Source: Nevskia sp. (GTDB lineage: Bacteria > Pseudomonadota > Gammaproteobacteria > Nevskiales > Nevskiaceae). From it: 64,000 nucleotides of DNA. A program made the position numbers and the translations under genes. The stretch covers positions 62,001 through 126,000 of the forward strand of contig JALNYU010000003.1 in assembly GCA_023229645.1 (NCBI GenBank). Reading direction: 5' to 3'. Shown one piece after another: positions 9,047 through 17,009 of this stretch. The notes under the pieces were generated by a model that saw only the letters and a list, made by a program, of their open reading frames with translations, was not told the DNA's origin and did no database searches. Position 1 is the stretch's first letter, and the number at the start of each line of letters is the position of its first letter.

Positions 9047-10762
9047 TCATGGATTCAGATCGCCCGCTCCAAGGGTGAGCACAATCGTGTCGAAGCTCTT
9101 GTCGCACTCGCCAGCAAGATTCTTAAAATGCGCTCTCAGAGTTCCGTGCGTCGCGCGGGCCTGCCGTTCTTCCTTCTCTTTCTCATCTACTGAGCTATGC
9201 GCCTTCAGCGTGCTGCGCAAGGCATGAAGCCTACTAAGCGGCTTGAGGTGCGCCTTGGCCGCTTCGACAGTCAGCCCTGAGGCAACAAGGATTTCGGCGA
9301 GCACGCGCAACGAGGCCCAACCTGGCTCCCCCTTTCCCCCCTTTGCCTCAAGCAGCTTTCGCAACGGCTTGAGCTGAAACCCTTCGACAAGAATCTGATC
9401 GAAGGCCATGATTTCGTTGGCCCATTCGAGGGTGGAGTCAGTTGCGGGGTAGCGGGCAGCGTCCATGTGCGCTTCGCTTCGAGGTTGCCACCATTCGGGC
9501 GGCGCGGCGTTAAGTTTTCCGATCTTGTACTTCAGTAGGTGGAGCGGATCGTATTCGGAACTAAACTCGCCGAGGATGTCGTTTTCGTATGCTCGCTTGG
9601 AGATCGTTCCCTTCGGCCACTCGTTGAACGACTGCCAGTAACGTTGCTCTTCGATCGGAAGCCTGGCCAAGTCGCCGATGTAGGCATGCACCTGTCCGGC
9701 TTCGTTGATGTCGTAGCTCTTGAGATACCACGCATCGCGGCAACTAATGGACCGATCGTCCATACTGTACTTGTCTGGGTCTGCCTTAAAGCGATGCAAG
9801 ACATCGGCGCGGAAGAAGGCAGGTGAAATCTCCCAAGGCAGGCTCGAGTCCTGGAAGTAGTTTGAGAGAAACTCCGGCGCGCACGACGTTTCAACTTTGA
9901 CTTTGTTTTTGCGGTCGAATATCTTGAACCGAGCATACTCCTTCTTTGCCGTCGGATGAGACTCCTCTTTCCATTCATCGATGAGCTGCCGCAGCGGAAT
10001 AGCGGAGCGGACGATCATACGGCCGTTAACGTAGCTAGCATCCTCGATGCTGCCGCCGTGATAGAAGAGATCGGGGGCTTTTCGATCGATGCGGGGATGG
10101 TCACCCCAGCCGCCAAAGGTCCCGGACTTGAAACGAGTGAAGTCGAAGAAGTACACAAGTGCCATGTCCGCGAGAGTCATGTATGTGGACAGATCCTTGG
10201 CAAGGATCGTGACTACCGTGAGGCTCTCTTGCGCAGGACTAAGTTCGATGCGGATCACACGGATTGCGTCCTGGATGTCCCCGCGCTCATCGAGCCTGCA
10301 GTATGCGTTGCGTTCCGCCACGAAATGAAGGCCGAGCGCATGCACGAGCTTTTGGCTTAGCTCGACTGGGCTTTCGCCTTTTTGCACGCCGTGGAAGGAA
10401 CGTCGGAAGACGAGTTTCTCGCCACCAGAAAGTGATTTCCCTAATCGAAGCGGCGCTTCAATATAGACGCGGTGGCCCTCGCCGCCACCGTAGCTCTTTT
10501 GAATGGTCCAACTCTCGTCCGTTTGCACGAACGCGTGCATGAGGTCATTCTGGTCCGCAGGCGTGACTTGCTTGAGTGGCGCCAGCACGGCATGAATGAG
10601 CGTGGCCGGCCCACTGGCATAGATAACAAGTTCGTCGCTTTGCGCGTTCTCCTTAAGAAACGCAACGGACCCTTCGGCCCCGATCAACCACTCTGCCTCG
10701 TCGGTAGCGGAAGCTTGAGAGATGGCTTTGAGGGCCTCGATGTTGAATCTTCGTGCCATCAC
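9047..10762 (-). CDS. Large protein of unknown function
   Basis: A 571-residue soluble protein without signal peptide or membrane segments; I do not recognise a family. The ATG at 10762 (or the next codon, also ATG) is preceded by AGAGG six bases upstream, so the start is sound. The N-terminal 70 residues (MARRFNIEALKAISQ..., with a VIYASGPATLIHAV stretch) look like a separate small domain. The middle contains several conserved-looking aromatic and acidic patches (VYFFDFTRFKSGTFGGWGD; PEFLSNYFQDSSLPWEISPAFFRADVLHRF), and the last 120 residues are helical and charged. It sits against the IS1182-type remnant and the toxin cassette, so it may be part of an acquired block. It could be a defence or mobile-element cargo gene, but nothing in the sequence proves that. 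Confidence 0.7.
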   Translation of the reverse strand: MMARRFNIEALKAISQASATDEAEWLIGAEGSVAFLKENAQSDELVIYASGPATLIHAVLAPLKQVTPADQNDLMHAFVQTDESWTIQKSYGGGEGHRVYIEAPLRLGKSLSGGEKLVFRRSFHGVQKGESPVELSQKLVHALGLHFVAERNAYCRLDERGDIQDAIRVIRIELSPAQESLTVVTILAKDLSTYMTLADMALVYFFDFTRFKSGTFGGWGDHPRIDRKAPDLFYHGGSIEDASYVNGRMIVRSAIPLRQLIDEWKEESHPTAKKEYARFKIFDRKNKVKVETSCAPEFLSNYFQDSSLPWEISPAFFRADVLHRFKADPDKYSMDDRSISCRDAWYLKSYDINEAGQVHAYIGDLARLPIEEQRYWQSFNEWPKGTISKRAYENDILGEFSSEYDPLHLLKYKIGKLNAAPPEWWQPRSEAHMDAARYPATDSTLEWANEIMAFDQILVEGFQLKPLRKLLEAKGGKGEPGWASLRVLAEILVASGLTVEAAKAHLKPLSRLHALRSTLKAHSSVDEKEKEERQARATHGTLRAHFKNLAGECDKSFDTIVLTLGAGDLNP

Positions 10763-10854
10763 GTGCCTCTTTGTCCGGGTGCCTGTGCGAATATAACGGT
10801 GGCGTGAGTTTCTGTGCGCTACAAGCGCCGCGAAGTGGAGCTCTGTGCCTAACG

Positions 10855-11405
10855 AGTCTGTAGAAAATGCCCGCCAGCGCTTTCACCCGAACGCGCAAAA
10901 GCGGCAATCGGTTCCGATGCCGCGTTGTTTGACCGGATTGCGATCATCTGACGATTCCATTGTGTGGCCGGCCTCGGCGGTGGCAGGCCCGTGTTGGACG
11001 ATATCCTACCGTTTCCAGCTTTGCTAGGTGCTTCATGGCGCCTTGCCTTGCAGCTTTTGTACGTTGTGCACCAAGGCAAACAGCTTCCACTGTGCATCCA
11101 CCTTGTGTCGGGTTCTGAGCGTGAATCGTCGCAGGTGGTGATTGTGGAGATTGCCGAAGACGGGGTCTACGATGCCCAGACGCCAGCTGTACAGTAATCG
11201 CCCTTCACGGCTGTCGATCCGGGCTCTCATCGCGGTGGTTTGCGGGTGCAGGTCTTTGGCTTTGCTGCCGTCGAAGAAGGTGACTTGTCGATATGGGCTG
11301 ATGTCCGGCTTGCGCAGGCACTGCGTCCGGAGTGGGCAGCTTTGGCAGAGGGCTTTCGTTCCTTCAGAGCGCAAGAAGAACAGGGGTGGTAGACTCTGAG
11401 GTTTT
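10855..11405 (-). pseudogene. IS1182-family transposase remnant, copy A (C-terminal part)
   Basis: On the minus strand a frame from about 11400 to 11033 encodes the last 115 or so residues of an IS1182-type DDE transposase: the paired-cysteine stretch ALCQSCPLRTQCLR, then RQVTFFDG, then DSREGRLLYSWRLG, a DPVFGN block and an end reading FALVHNVQKL. The family normally has EPVFG at the third catalytic acidic residue; here it is Asp. The N-terminal two thirds are missing and no start with a ribosome site is seen. Downstream, 10855-11032 is non-coding IS tail. The same tail and part of the coding region recur at 12598-12903. Clearly a decayed element. Confidence 0.8.
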
Positions 11406-11694
11406 CGCTCATTTTTAATAAAATTCCAGTCCGACCCTATATTTTGCGGACAAAAATAGACTTAACATTCCGAATCTCTTAAACGTTGCAAAATCAATTA
11501 AGGAGTGACTTACCAGAAATCTCTTCAAGCCAGACAGTAAGAGGCTGCGCGCAACGCAAATCCGGACGGTTAACTCTTACAAGCTTGTTAGAGGGTTTCG
11601 TATTGTTCATGACGGCGCATTTTGTAGTATGAGTCCACTACGAACAATTTTGAGATAGGTTCTAAACATCTACCTATGTCTCTGGCTGCTCATT
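11406..11694. other. AT-rich intergenic region beside IS remnant
   Basis: No gene seen on either strand. The base composition drops sharply to AT-rich at the edge of the IS remnant and stays so through the two small genes that follow, marking an acquired segment. Confidence 0.5.
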
Positions 11695-12156
11695 TTATTT
11701 GGCCGGCGCTGAAAATAATTCCTTCGTTTGTGAATCACAATGCCATTTTTTAACAAGCGGAGGAGATGAGCGTATGTCGTACTCCGCGTCGCATGACTGA
11801 ATCTCTGACGGGAGTTTCCGCGCAACAGTGGCGCTTGTTTCCGCATAAAGGCAAGATACCCAATACCCCTCAACTGATGTCGGAAACTCCCATATTGCAA
11901 GAATCCCTCCTTTTATTTTCTTTTCTTTACTGGGAGAAAGGATTGCTCTCTTGTCCGGCGACCCTTCCGAAAAAGAAATTCCAACGTAAGGATGTTTTTT
12001 GTCGCTATTAAATGCGCTCCAATCCGGCTGGGCACCTTGAACCGTTTGGCTGACTAGCAATTCAAAAGGACACTGTTGAAAATCGGACGCATACGCGATA
12101 CCTGCGGTTAACAAGGAAAATACTAAAACTACGATTTTACATTTTTTATATTTCAT
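11695..12156 (-). CDS. STY0301-family periplasmic protein, probable immunity partner
   Basis: A 153-residue protein with a clear Sec signal peptide (basic start, hydrophobic core VVLVFSLLTAG, cut after AYA). The mature part has cysteines in QQCP, WVSCLY, QSCD and WHCD, and a VGISFSEGSPDKRAILSPS stretch like the STY0301 family. Such small periplasmic proteins are often found next to peptidoglycan-cleaving toxins and are thought to protect against them. It begins two bases after the stop of the BPSL0067-type gene, so the two are surely co-transcribed. The family assignment is by motif memory; the immunity role is inferred from location and pairing. Confidence 0.75.
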   Translation of the reverse strand: MKYKKCKIVVLVFSLLTAGIAYASDFQQCPFELLVSQTVQGAQPDWSAFNSDKKHPYVGISFSEGSPDKRAILSPSKEKKIKGGILAIWEFPTSVEGYWVSCLYAETSATVARKLPSEIQSCDAEYDIRSSPPLVKKWHCDSQTKELFSAPAK

Positions 12157-12158
12157 GG

Positions 12159-12539
12159 CTATTCAATAACCGAAAACGCGTCGCCATTGTTGCTCGGATT
12201 TACGAAATCGCCTTCTTTCCCTTTTCCCTTGAACGTTAGTCTACGGCTTTGAATAGTTTTGCTTGTAGACCATTGATCAATAACCCAAACACCTATGGCA
12301 TCCTGACTGATGTAAAATGCTGCGTGATTCCCGGTCCCGTGATTTGGATACTTGCCGCTGACAAAGGTAGCAATTGCAGTACCTTTCGCGAGGTGAAGAT
12401 TCCCCTTAACCGATTTTCCCTCTTTCCACATAGCTGTCGGAGGGGCGTTGGTATATTGTTTTATCAGTGCCACACATTGCTTCGTGCCGACCGTAGGCTT
12501 TTGCGCGAGATTTTCTGCTTCTGAATATACATACGGCAT
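12159..12539 (-). CDS. BPSL0067-family protein, probable peptidoglycan amidase toxin
   Basis: About 126 residues from the ATG at 12539, which has AAGGAAG seven bases upstream; the frame is open further to 12626, but that part runs into the IS remnant. The family is named for Burkholderia BPSL0067 and has a papain/NlpC-P60/CHAP-like fold. A plausible triad is visible: Cys22 in KQCVALIKQY, His72 in TGNHAAFYI, Asp88 in VIDQW. The C-terminal NNGDAFSVIE is also family-like. There is no signal peptide, as expected for an effector delivered by a type VI secretion system. Paired with the STY0301-like protein directly downstream. No VgrG, Hcp or PAAR gene is in the window, so delivery is not shown. 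Confidence 0.85.
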   Translation of the reverse strand: MPYVYSEAENLAQKPTVGTKQCVALIKQYTNAPPTAMWKEGKSVKGNLHLAKGTAIATFVSGKYPNHGTGNHAAFYISQDAIGVWVIDQWSTSKTIQSRRLTFKGKGKEGDFVNPSNNGDAFSVIE

Positions 12540-12597
12540 TTCTGTCTTCCTTGAATTGGCAATTAATGCGCATACGTGCGACGTTAGTCTAACGTGA

Positions 12598-12903
12598 CTG
12601 TAGAAAATGCCCACCAGCGCTTTCACTAGAACGCGCGAAAGCGGTGATCGGCTCTGATGCCGCGTTGTTTGATCGGAACGCGATCATCTGATGGCTCCAT
12701 TGTGTGGCCAGCAGCGACGGTGGCATGACCTTGTTGGACGATACCCTACCGGTTCTGTCTTTGCCAAGTGCTTCATGGCGCCTTGCCTTGCAGCTTTTGT
12801 ACGTTGTGCACCAAGGCAAACAGCTTCCATCTGGGCTCTCATCGCGGTGGTTTGCGGGTGCAGGTCTTTGGCTTTGCTGCCGTCGAAGAAGGTGACTTGT
12901 CGA
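12598..12903 (-). pseudogene. IS1182-family transposase remnant, copy B
   Basis: Direct repeat of copy A, same orientation. The block from CTGTAGAAAATGCCC onward (12598-12819) matches 10856-11076 closely, then about 135 bp present in copy A (the catalytic DSREG...DPVFGN part) are missing, and the match resumes at GGCTCTCATCGCGG to end at 12903. Both copies keep the tail of the element but neither keeps its start. At 12904 the sequence switches without a gap to a regulator gene fragment. Transposition by this copy is not possible. Confidence 0.8.
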
Positions 12904-13059
12904 GTCCATCCGGGATTCGAGCTGCTCGATCTGAGCGGCCCCTGCAGCGCCTTCAAAATCGCAAGTGAGCTGTACGGCGCGGCGTATCACGTCCGAGTTA
13001 TTGCGGTGGACGGCGGCCCGGTTCACGATCGCGCTGGCGTGGTCATTGAAAGCGAGCAC
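12904..13059 (+). pseudogene. Fragment duplicated from the GlxA-family regulator gene
   Basis: These 156 bp align without gaps to 14938-15093 at the beginning of the intact regulator gene, differing at scattered positions. In frame it would encode VHPGFELLDLSGPCSAF and the following 35 or so residues of the DJ-1/PfpI domain. It lacks a start codon and ends abruptly at 13060, where unrelated sequence begins. The left edge coincides with the end of IS remnant B, so insertion or IS-driven rearrangement probably cut a second gene copy here. Confidence 0.85.
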
Positions 13060-13270
13060 AGTCGGCATGTCTGGAAATGCAGCTTTTATGTCCTCTCCTG
13101 CTGCCGGTGTTGTGCCAGGATGGTTCTCCAATATGCAGTTCCGGTGATTGGCTTCGCCAGCGCGCGTTGCGGGCAGTCTTCGCTTGCTTTCGGTGGCTAG
13201 CGAAGCTGACGAGATTCGACGTTGCGGCGCCGTTTCCGGAGCCGTGCGAGTTCCAGCGCAGGAGGGTGAT

Positions 13271-13942
13271 ATGACGAATCGGAGTACTACAGGCGATTTA
13301 GCAATTCCGCCGTGGCAGGTCAGTGGTGATTGGTTTGATGTGTGCTCGTGCAACGTGCCGTGCCCGTGCACGTTTGCACAGGCGCCGACCGGTAATTCTT
13401 GCGAGGTGCTGTTCGCGTATCGAATTACTGAAGGCCGCTACGGCGAGACGGTGATGGATGGGCTCAAGGTGGTGATGCTGGCCAGTTTGGTCGGCAACGT
13501 TTGGGACGGTGCCAAGCTTGATGCCTGTGTCTTCTTCGACGCTGCGGGTAGCGCCGCGCAGCGGCAGGCGCTGGAGATGATCTTCACCGGCAAGGCTGGC
13601 GGTTGGATGAAGCAGTTCATGCCGGTAGTGAGAACGGTTCGCGGCGTTGAGTTCGCCGATATTTCGATTGAAATCGACAGCGCGCTTGAACATTGGCGCG
13701 TGGCGATTCCGCAGAAAGTTGATGCCAGTGGTGTCGCGCTGACGGGGCCGACGGCGGATCCGAGCAAGCGCGTGCAGACGTTCAATGCGCCGGGCAGTGA
13801 GATCGGCCCGACCGATGCCGCAGTCACTTGGGGTAAGAGCGTGGCTGGCCATTGGGATGCGTTCGGGTTCAGCCAAGACCTGCCGGCCGGCCGGAACAGT
13901 AAACACATTCCATTTCGCTGGAGCGGGCCAGACGCGCAATGA
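13271..13942 (+). CDS. DUF1326 domain protein with cysteine cluster
   Basis: About 223 residues from the ATG at 13271, which follows a strong CAGGAGGGTG ribosome site; the longer frame from 13148 runs into decayed DNA. Near the start is GDWFDVCSCNVPCPC: four cysteines (25, 27, 31, 33) in a C-x-C-x3-C-x-C pattern typical of DUF1326 and well suited to bind a metal. No signal peptide or membrane segment. The stop overlaps the start of the DUF2182 membrane protein by four bases, so the two are translated together. Function in the family is not known; I infer a metal- or cofactor-linked job from the cysteines and the partner. Confidence 0.85.
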   Translation: MTNRSTTGDLAIPPWQVSGDWFDVCSCNVPCPCTFAQAPTGNSCEVLFAYRITEGRYGETVMDGLKVVMLASLVGNVWDGAKLDACVFFDAAGSAAQRQALEMIFTGKAGGWMKQFMPVVRTVRGVEFADISIEIDSALEHWRVAIPQKVDASGVALTGPTADPSKRVQTFNAPGSEIGPTDAAVTWGKSVAGHWDAFGFSQDLPAGRNSKHIPFRWSGPDAQ

Positions 13943-14763
13943 ATATTCCGGGTGCGCCCAACGCGGCGAGCGCTGTCCGCCGATTGGCGCCTGCCTGGGA
14001 CTGGCGGGTGACGATCGTCGCATTCAGCGTCTTGGCGTGGCTGTTACTCTTGCTACTGATGGCCGGCATGGACCGCGGGCCTGGCACGCGGCTACACGCG
14101 TTGCCGCTTTTTCTGGTCGGCTGGGTACTGATGTTGACGGCGATGATGCTGCCATCGGAACTCACGTACATCGGCGCCCTGGGGTCGCTGCTGGAAGCAC
14201 GAGAACCGCGCCGCGTGGCGGGCAGTAGAACGCTGCTGTTCTTCGTCGCCGGTTATGGTCTGGCTTGGCTCGGCTATGGCCTGATCGCCTATCTGCTCGA
14301 CGCAGCGATTCGGTTGGTCCATCTCGGCTTTGTCTCCTGGGTACGATCTGGGCCGCTGCTGGCCGGGGCGGCATTGATCGGCGCGGGGGTCTATCAGATA
14401 TCGCCGCTGAAGCAGGTTTGCTTAACGCACTGCCGCTCGCCGTTGGCCTTCTTGGCGCGCCATTGGCGCGATGGGCGACTGGGGGCTGTCGGCATGGGGT
14501 TCCGGCATGGGGTTGTCTGCGTCGGCTGTTGCTGGGCATTAATGGCGGTGATGTTTGTCGTCGGTGCGATGAACTTGACGTGGATGGCCCTGCTTACCGT
14601 TCTCATGTTCGCCGAAAAGGTACTGCCCGAAGGCCAGAAGCTCGCCGTGCCAAGCGCCTGCTTTCTAGCAGCGATGGGGCTGTGGATTGCGATCTCGCCG
14701 GAGACGGCGCCGCTACTCAAAGCCCCCTTGGTTTTCGTCTCGAGTTTCTGCCGGGCATTTTGA
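13939..14763 (+). CDS. DUF2182 integral membrane protein
   Basis: A 274-residue inner-membrane protein with about seven hydrophobic segments. Family-type features: LTAMMLPS in the second segment, the CLTHCRSPL loop, GFRHGVVCVGCCWALM and the MFAEKVLPEG block. DUF2182 was annotated in early genomes as a predicted metal-binding membrane protein (COG5486). The conserved Cys, His, Met and Glu residues fit that, but no substrate is proven. Overlaps the DUF1326 gene by four bases (ATGA). The regulator gene follows 150 bp downstream on the same strand. Confidence 0.88.
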   Translation: MNIPGAPNAASAVRRLAPAWDWRVTIVAFSVLAWLLLLLLMAGMDRGPGTRLHALPLFLVGWVLMLTAMMLPSELTYIGALGSLLEAREPRRVAGSRTLLFFVAGYGLAWLGYGLIAYLLDAAIRLVHLGFVSWVRSGPLLAGAALIGAGVYQISPLKQVCLTHCRSPLAFLARHWRDGRLGAVGMGFRHGVVCVGCCWALMAVMFVVGAMNLTWMALLTVLMFAEKVLPEGQKLAVPSACFLAAMGLWIAISPETAPLLKAPLVFVSSFCRAF

Positions 14764-14913
14764 GCGGGTAGGCCGCACTGCGCAGTTCAAGGTCTCAACG
14801 GGCCGTGCCTTCGCCGTCACTTCGCAAGAACGCGGTCCGATATCATGCAAATGCACCCGTCGAGCCGACTGATGTGCGATAACGGCGAATCACAGTTCTG
14901 GGTGGATAACAGG

Positions 14914-15864
14914 ATGAAGCGAACGATTTCTTTCATCGTCCATCCAGGATTCGAGCTGCTCGATCTGAGCGGGCCGTGCAGCGCCTTCAACATCGCCAGC
15001 GAGCTGTACGGTGCGGCGTATCACGTCCGAGTTATTTCGGTGGACGGCGGCCCGGTTCGCGATCGCGCCGGCGTGGTCGTTGAAAGCGAGCACTTCGGCG
15101 AGATCGGGCACAGCGATACCGTTCTTGCAGTCGGTGGGCCGGTGGCGCATCAATACGCGCTCAACGAAGCCGCAATCGCGCTGATTCAGGACAGCAGCCG
15201 AAAAGCCGCCCGGATCGCCAGTGTCTGCACCGGCGCCTTCCTGCTCGCTGCGGCCGGGATTCTGAACAATCACCGGGCCACAACGCATTGGCGTTACGCC
15301 GGGCTGTTGCAGACCCAATATCCGAGTATCGAGGTGGATGCCGACCGGATCTTCATCAACGATGGCGGCATATGGACCTCGGCCGGAATGACCGCCGGCA
15401 TGGATTTATCTTTGGCGCTAATCGAGGACGATTATGGTCCTGGGGTTGCCAAGGGCGTGGCGCGGGATATGGTTGTTTATCATCGGCGCCTTGGCGGCCA
15501 GTCCCAGTTCTCTGCCGTGCTCGATCTGGCGCCGCCGTCTGGCCGTGTCGGCAAAGCCCTGTGCTACGCCCAGGATCATTTGCATGATGCGTTGACGGTG
15601 GAGCACCTCGCCGACATCGCCTGCGTCAGTGTGCGCCAGTTCAATCGAATTTTTCTGAACGCGACCGGCACTACGCCGGCAAAGGCGATTGAGCGCTTGC
15701 GGCTGGACGCCGCGCGCGCCCGAATAGAGGAAGGCTTGGAGCCGTTCGCGAAGATCGCGAGCGATGTCGGCTTCCTTAGCGTTGAGCGGATGCGGCGTAG
15801 TTGCGTTGCGATCTTTGGCCAATCGCCGCAAGACTTGCGCCGCGCGGCGCGTCAACACAAATAA
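14914..15864 (+). CDS. GlxA-family transcriptional regulator (DJ-1/PfpI plus AraC helix-turn-helix)
   Basis: About 316 residues from the ATG at 14914. Residues 1-175 form a DJ-1/PfpI amidase-like domain with the nucleophile-elbow sequence ASVCTGAFLLAAAG, while residues 210-310 carry the AraC-type HTH (LADIACVSVRQFNRIFLNATGTTPAKAIERLRLDAAR). Such GlxA-like regulators sense small metabolites; the ligand here is unknown. The frame extends to 14845, but the MKRTISFIVHPG start has the normal family length. It lies just after the DUF1326-DUF2182 pair and may control it. A fragment of a second copy is at 12904-13059. Confidence 0.9.
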   Translation: MKRTISFIVHPGFELLDLSGPCSAFNIASELYGAAYHVRVISVDGGPVRDRAGVVVESEHFGEIGHSDTVLAVGGPVAHQYALNEAAIALIQDSSRKAARIASVCTGAFLLAAAGILNNHRATTHWRYAGLLQTQYPSIEVDADRIFINDGGIWTSAGMTAGMDLSLALIEDDYGPGVAKGVARDMVVYHRRLGGQSQFSAVLDLAPPSGRVGKALCYAQDHLHDALTVEHLADIACVSVRQFNRIFLNATGTTPAKAIERLRLDAARARIEEGLEPFAKIASDVGFLSVERMRRSCVAIFGQSPQDLRRAARQHK

Positions 15865-16562
15865 GCGAAATGGAGTGTTCTGAATAGTCGGCCTATGGAC
15901 ACGTGATCGACGATCATCCTGAATGCCTGCCTCAATCGCCGGTGAGCGTCGGCGATCACAACGCGCGACTAGCTTTGTAGTGCTGAGCAGCACATAACTG
16001 CTGTGTCGAGCAGAGGAGAAGCGGCTGCGGCGGCAGACGGCTGCGTTGAACCGACTTTGCCGCGGAACACGCCACTTTGAAGTTTAGTGGTTGGACGAAC
16101 ACTACACGTGCGGAGTAGCGTCGGCCGCCCTGCGCCCTGCGCCCGTCGGCGGCGACTGTGTGGGCTTGTTCGCGCTCGGGCGGCTGTTGTGCGGGCGGCG
16201 GTGCGTGCGCTCGCTAGCGTGTGCGCTCAGTGGTCGGATGCGTGCACGGCGCTTCTGGTGCAAGCAAGTATGAATTGGTGCAGCTGTCATGACTGCAGCC
16301 ATGAGCAAAGCCTGCTACGGTTCACCGCGCGGGCAGCAGCAGGATCGCGCCGTGATCTGCGCATCGCTGCGCGATGTGTTTTGATCGACCTTAAAAATAT
16401 GCCCTAGCTATCTGAAAATAAAAACTATCCATTTCAGATCTTGAAGGCTTCTGGCCAGTTCTATTTGCCTGAGCCGAGGACCTTGATCTCGCCGAATTCG
16501 ATGAATTTTGGCCAGTCACCGCGCCAGCGATTCATGAATCAGTTTTGGCACCCATTTTGCTA
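15865..16562. other. Non-coding region before repeat copy 1
   Basis: About 700 bp with no credible gene. Short frames around 16087-16407 are Arg/Ala/Cys-rich and lack ribosome sites. A small hairpin (TGCTGAGCAGCA near 15981) is seen but has no T-run. Confidence 0.45.
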
Positions 16563-16768
16563 TTATTGATCCGGCCATTAAGTACTTGAATAAAGACAGT
16601 GCAATGCCAAACCGGAAGCCGCACTTCCGAGCAAGCGAGAAATGGCCGGATCAATAACAAAGCAATTTGATTTTATTATTAATTCGGCCACTCACGCCGT
16701 CTCGAAAAAGTGCGATCTCAAATTGCCGCGTAGCACCTCGTTCAACTATTTTGTGGCCGAATCAATAA
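16563..16768 (+). repeat. Palindromic inverted-dimer repeat, copy 1
   Basis: A 206-bp element present three times in the window in the same orientation (see 19437 and 29929). Module 1 (16563-16657) is bounded by a perfect 17-bp inverted repeat beginning TTATTGATCCGGCCATT. An 18-bp linker follows, then module 2 (16676-16768), bounded by a near-perfect inverted repeat beginning TTATTAATTCGGCCAC. Read in reverse complement, module 2 aligns with module 1 (shared ends, TTGAA, CGCACTT, CGAG), so the element is an inverted dimer. Non-coding. Ends 240 bp before the metalloprotease gene. Confidence 0.9.
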
Positions 16769-17009
16769 CACCGCTTGTGTTTGACGAGGCCGCAGGCATC
16801 GCTAGGCGGTTGTAACCGTCTATTTTGCTTTATACATTCGCGTGGCTTTGATATTTGCAGCTTCGACTTTGCGTACGGGAAGGCGCAGAAATAGTATCTA
16901 AGGGTGGCAGACCTGAAGTATTTTGGGCTTTCGTCTGGGTCGAAATTTCTACAGGTAGTTCGGTGGCGTTTTAGGCCGCCGAGAATAAATCTAATTAAGG
17001 GGATTAAAT

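Noticed and set aside
12589..13371. A 260-residue minus-strand frame across IS remnant B and the regulator fragment
   Set aside because: It crosses several unrelated fragments and the start of the DUF1326 gene; it exists only because decayed GC-rich DNA has few stops.
16087..16407. A 106-residue frame before repeat copy 1
   Set aside because: Arg/Ala/Cys-rich, no ribosome site, no resemblance to any family; overlapping frames look alike, which is typical of non-coding GC-rich DNA.
16563..16768. Integron attC site as explanation for the repeat
   Set aside because: Sizes are similar and stems are nested, but the RYYYAAC/GTTRRRY ends of attC sites are absent and no integron integrase is in the window.
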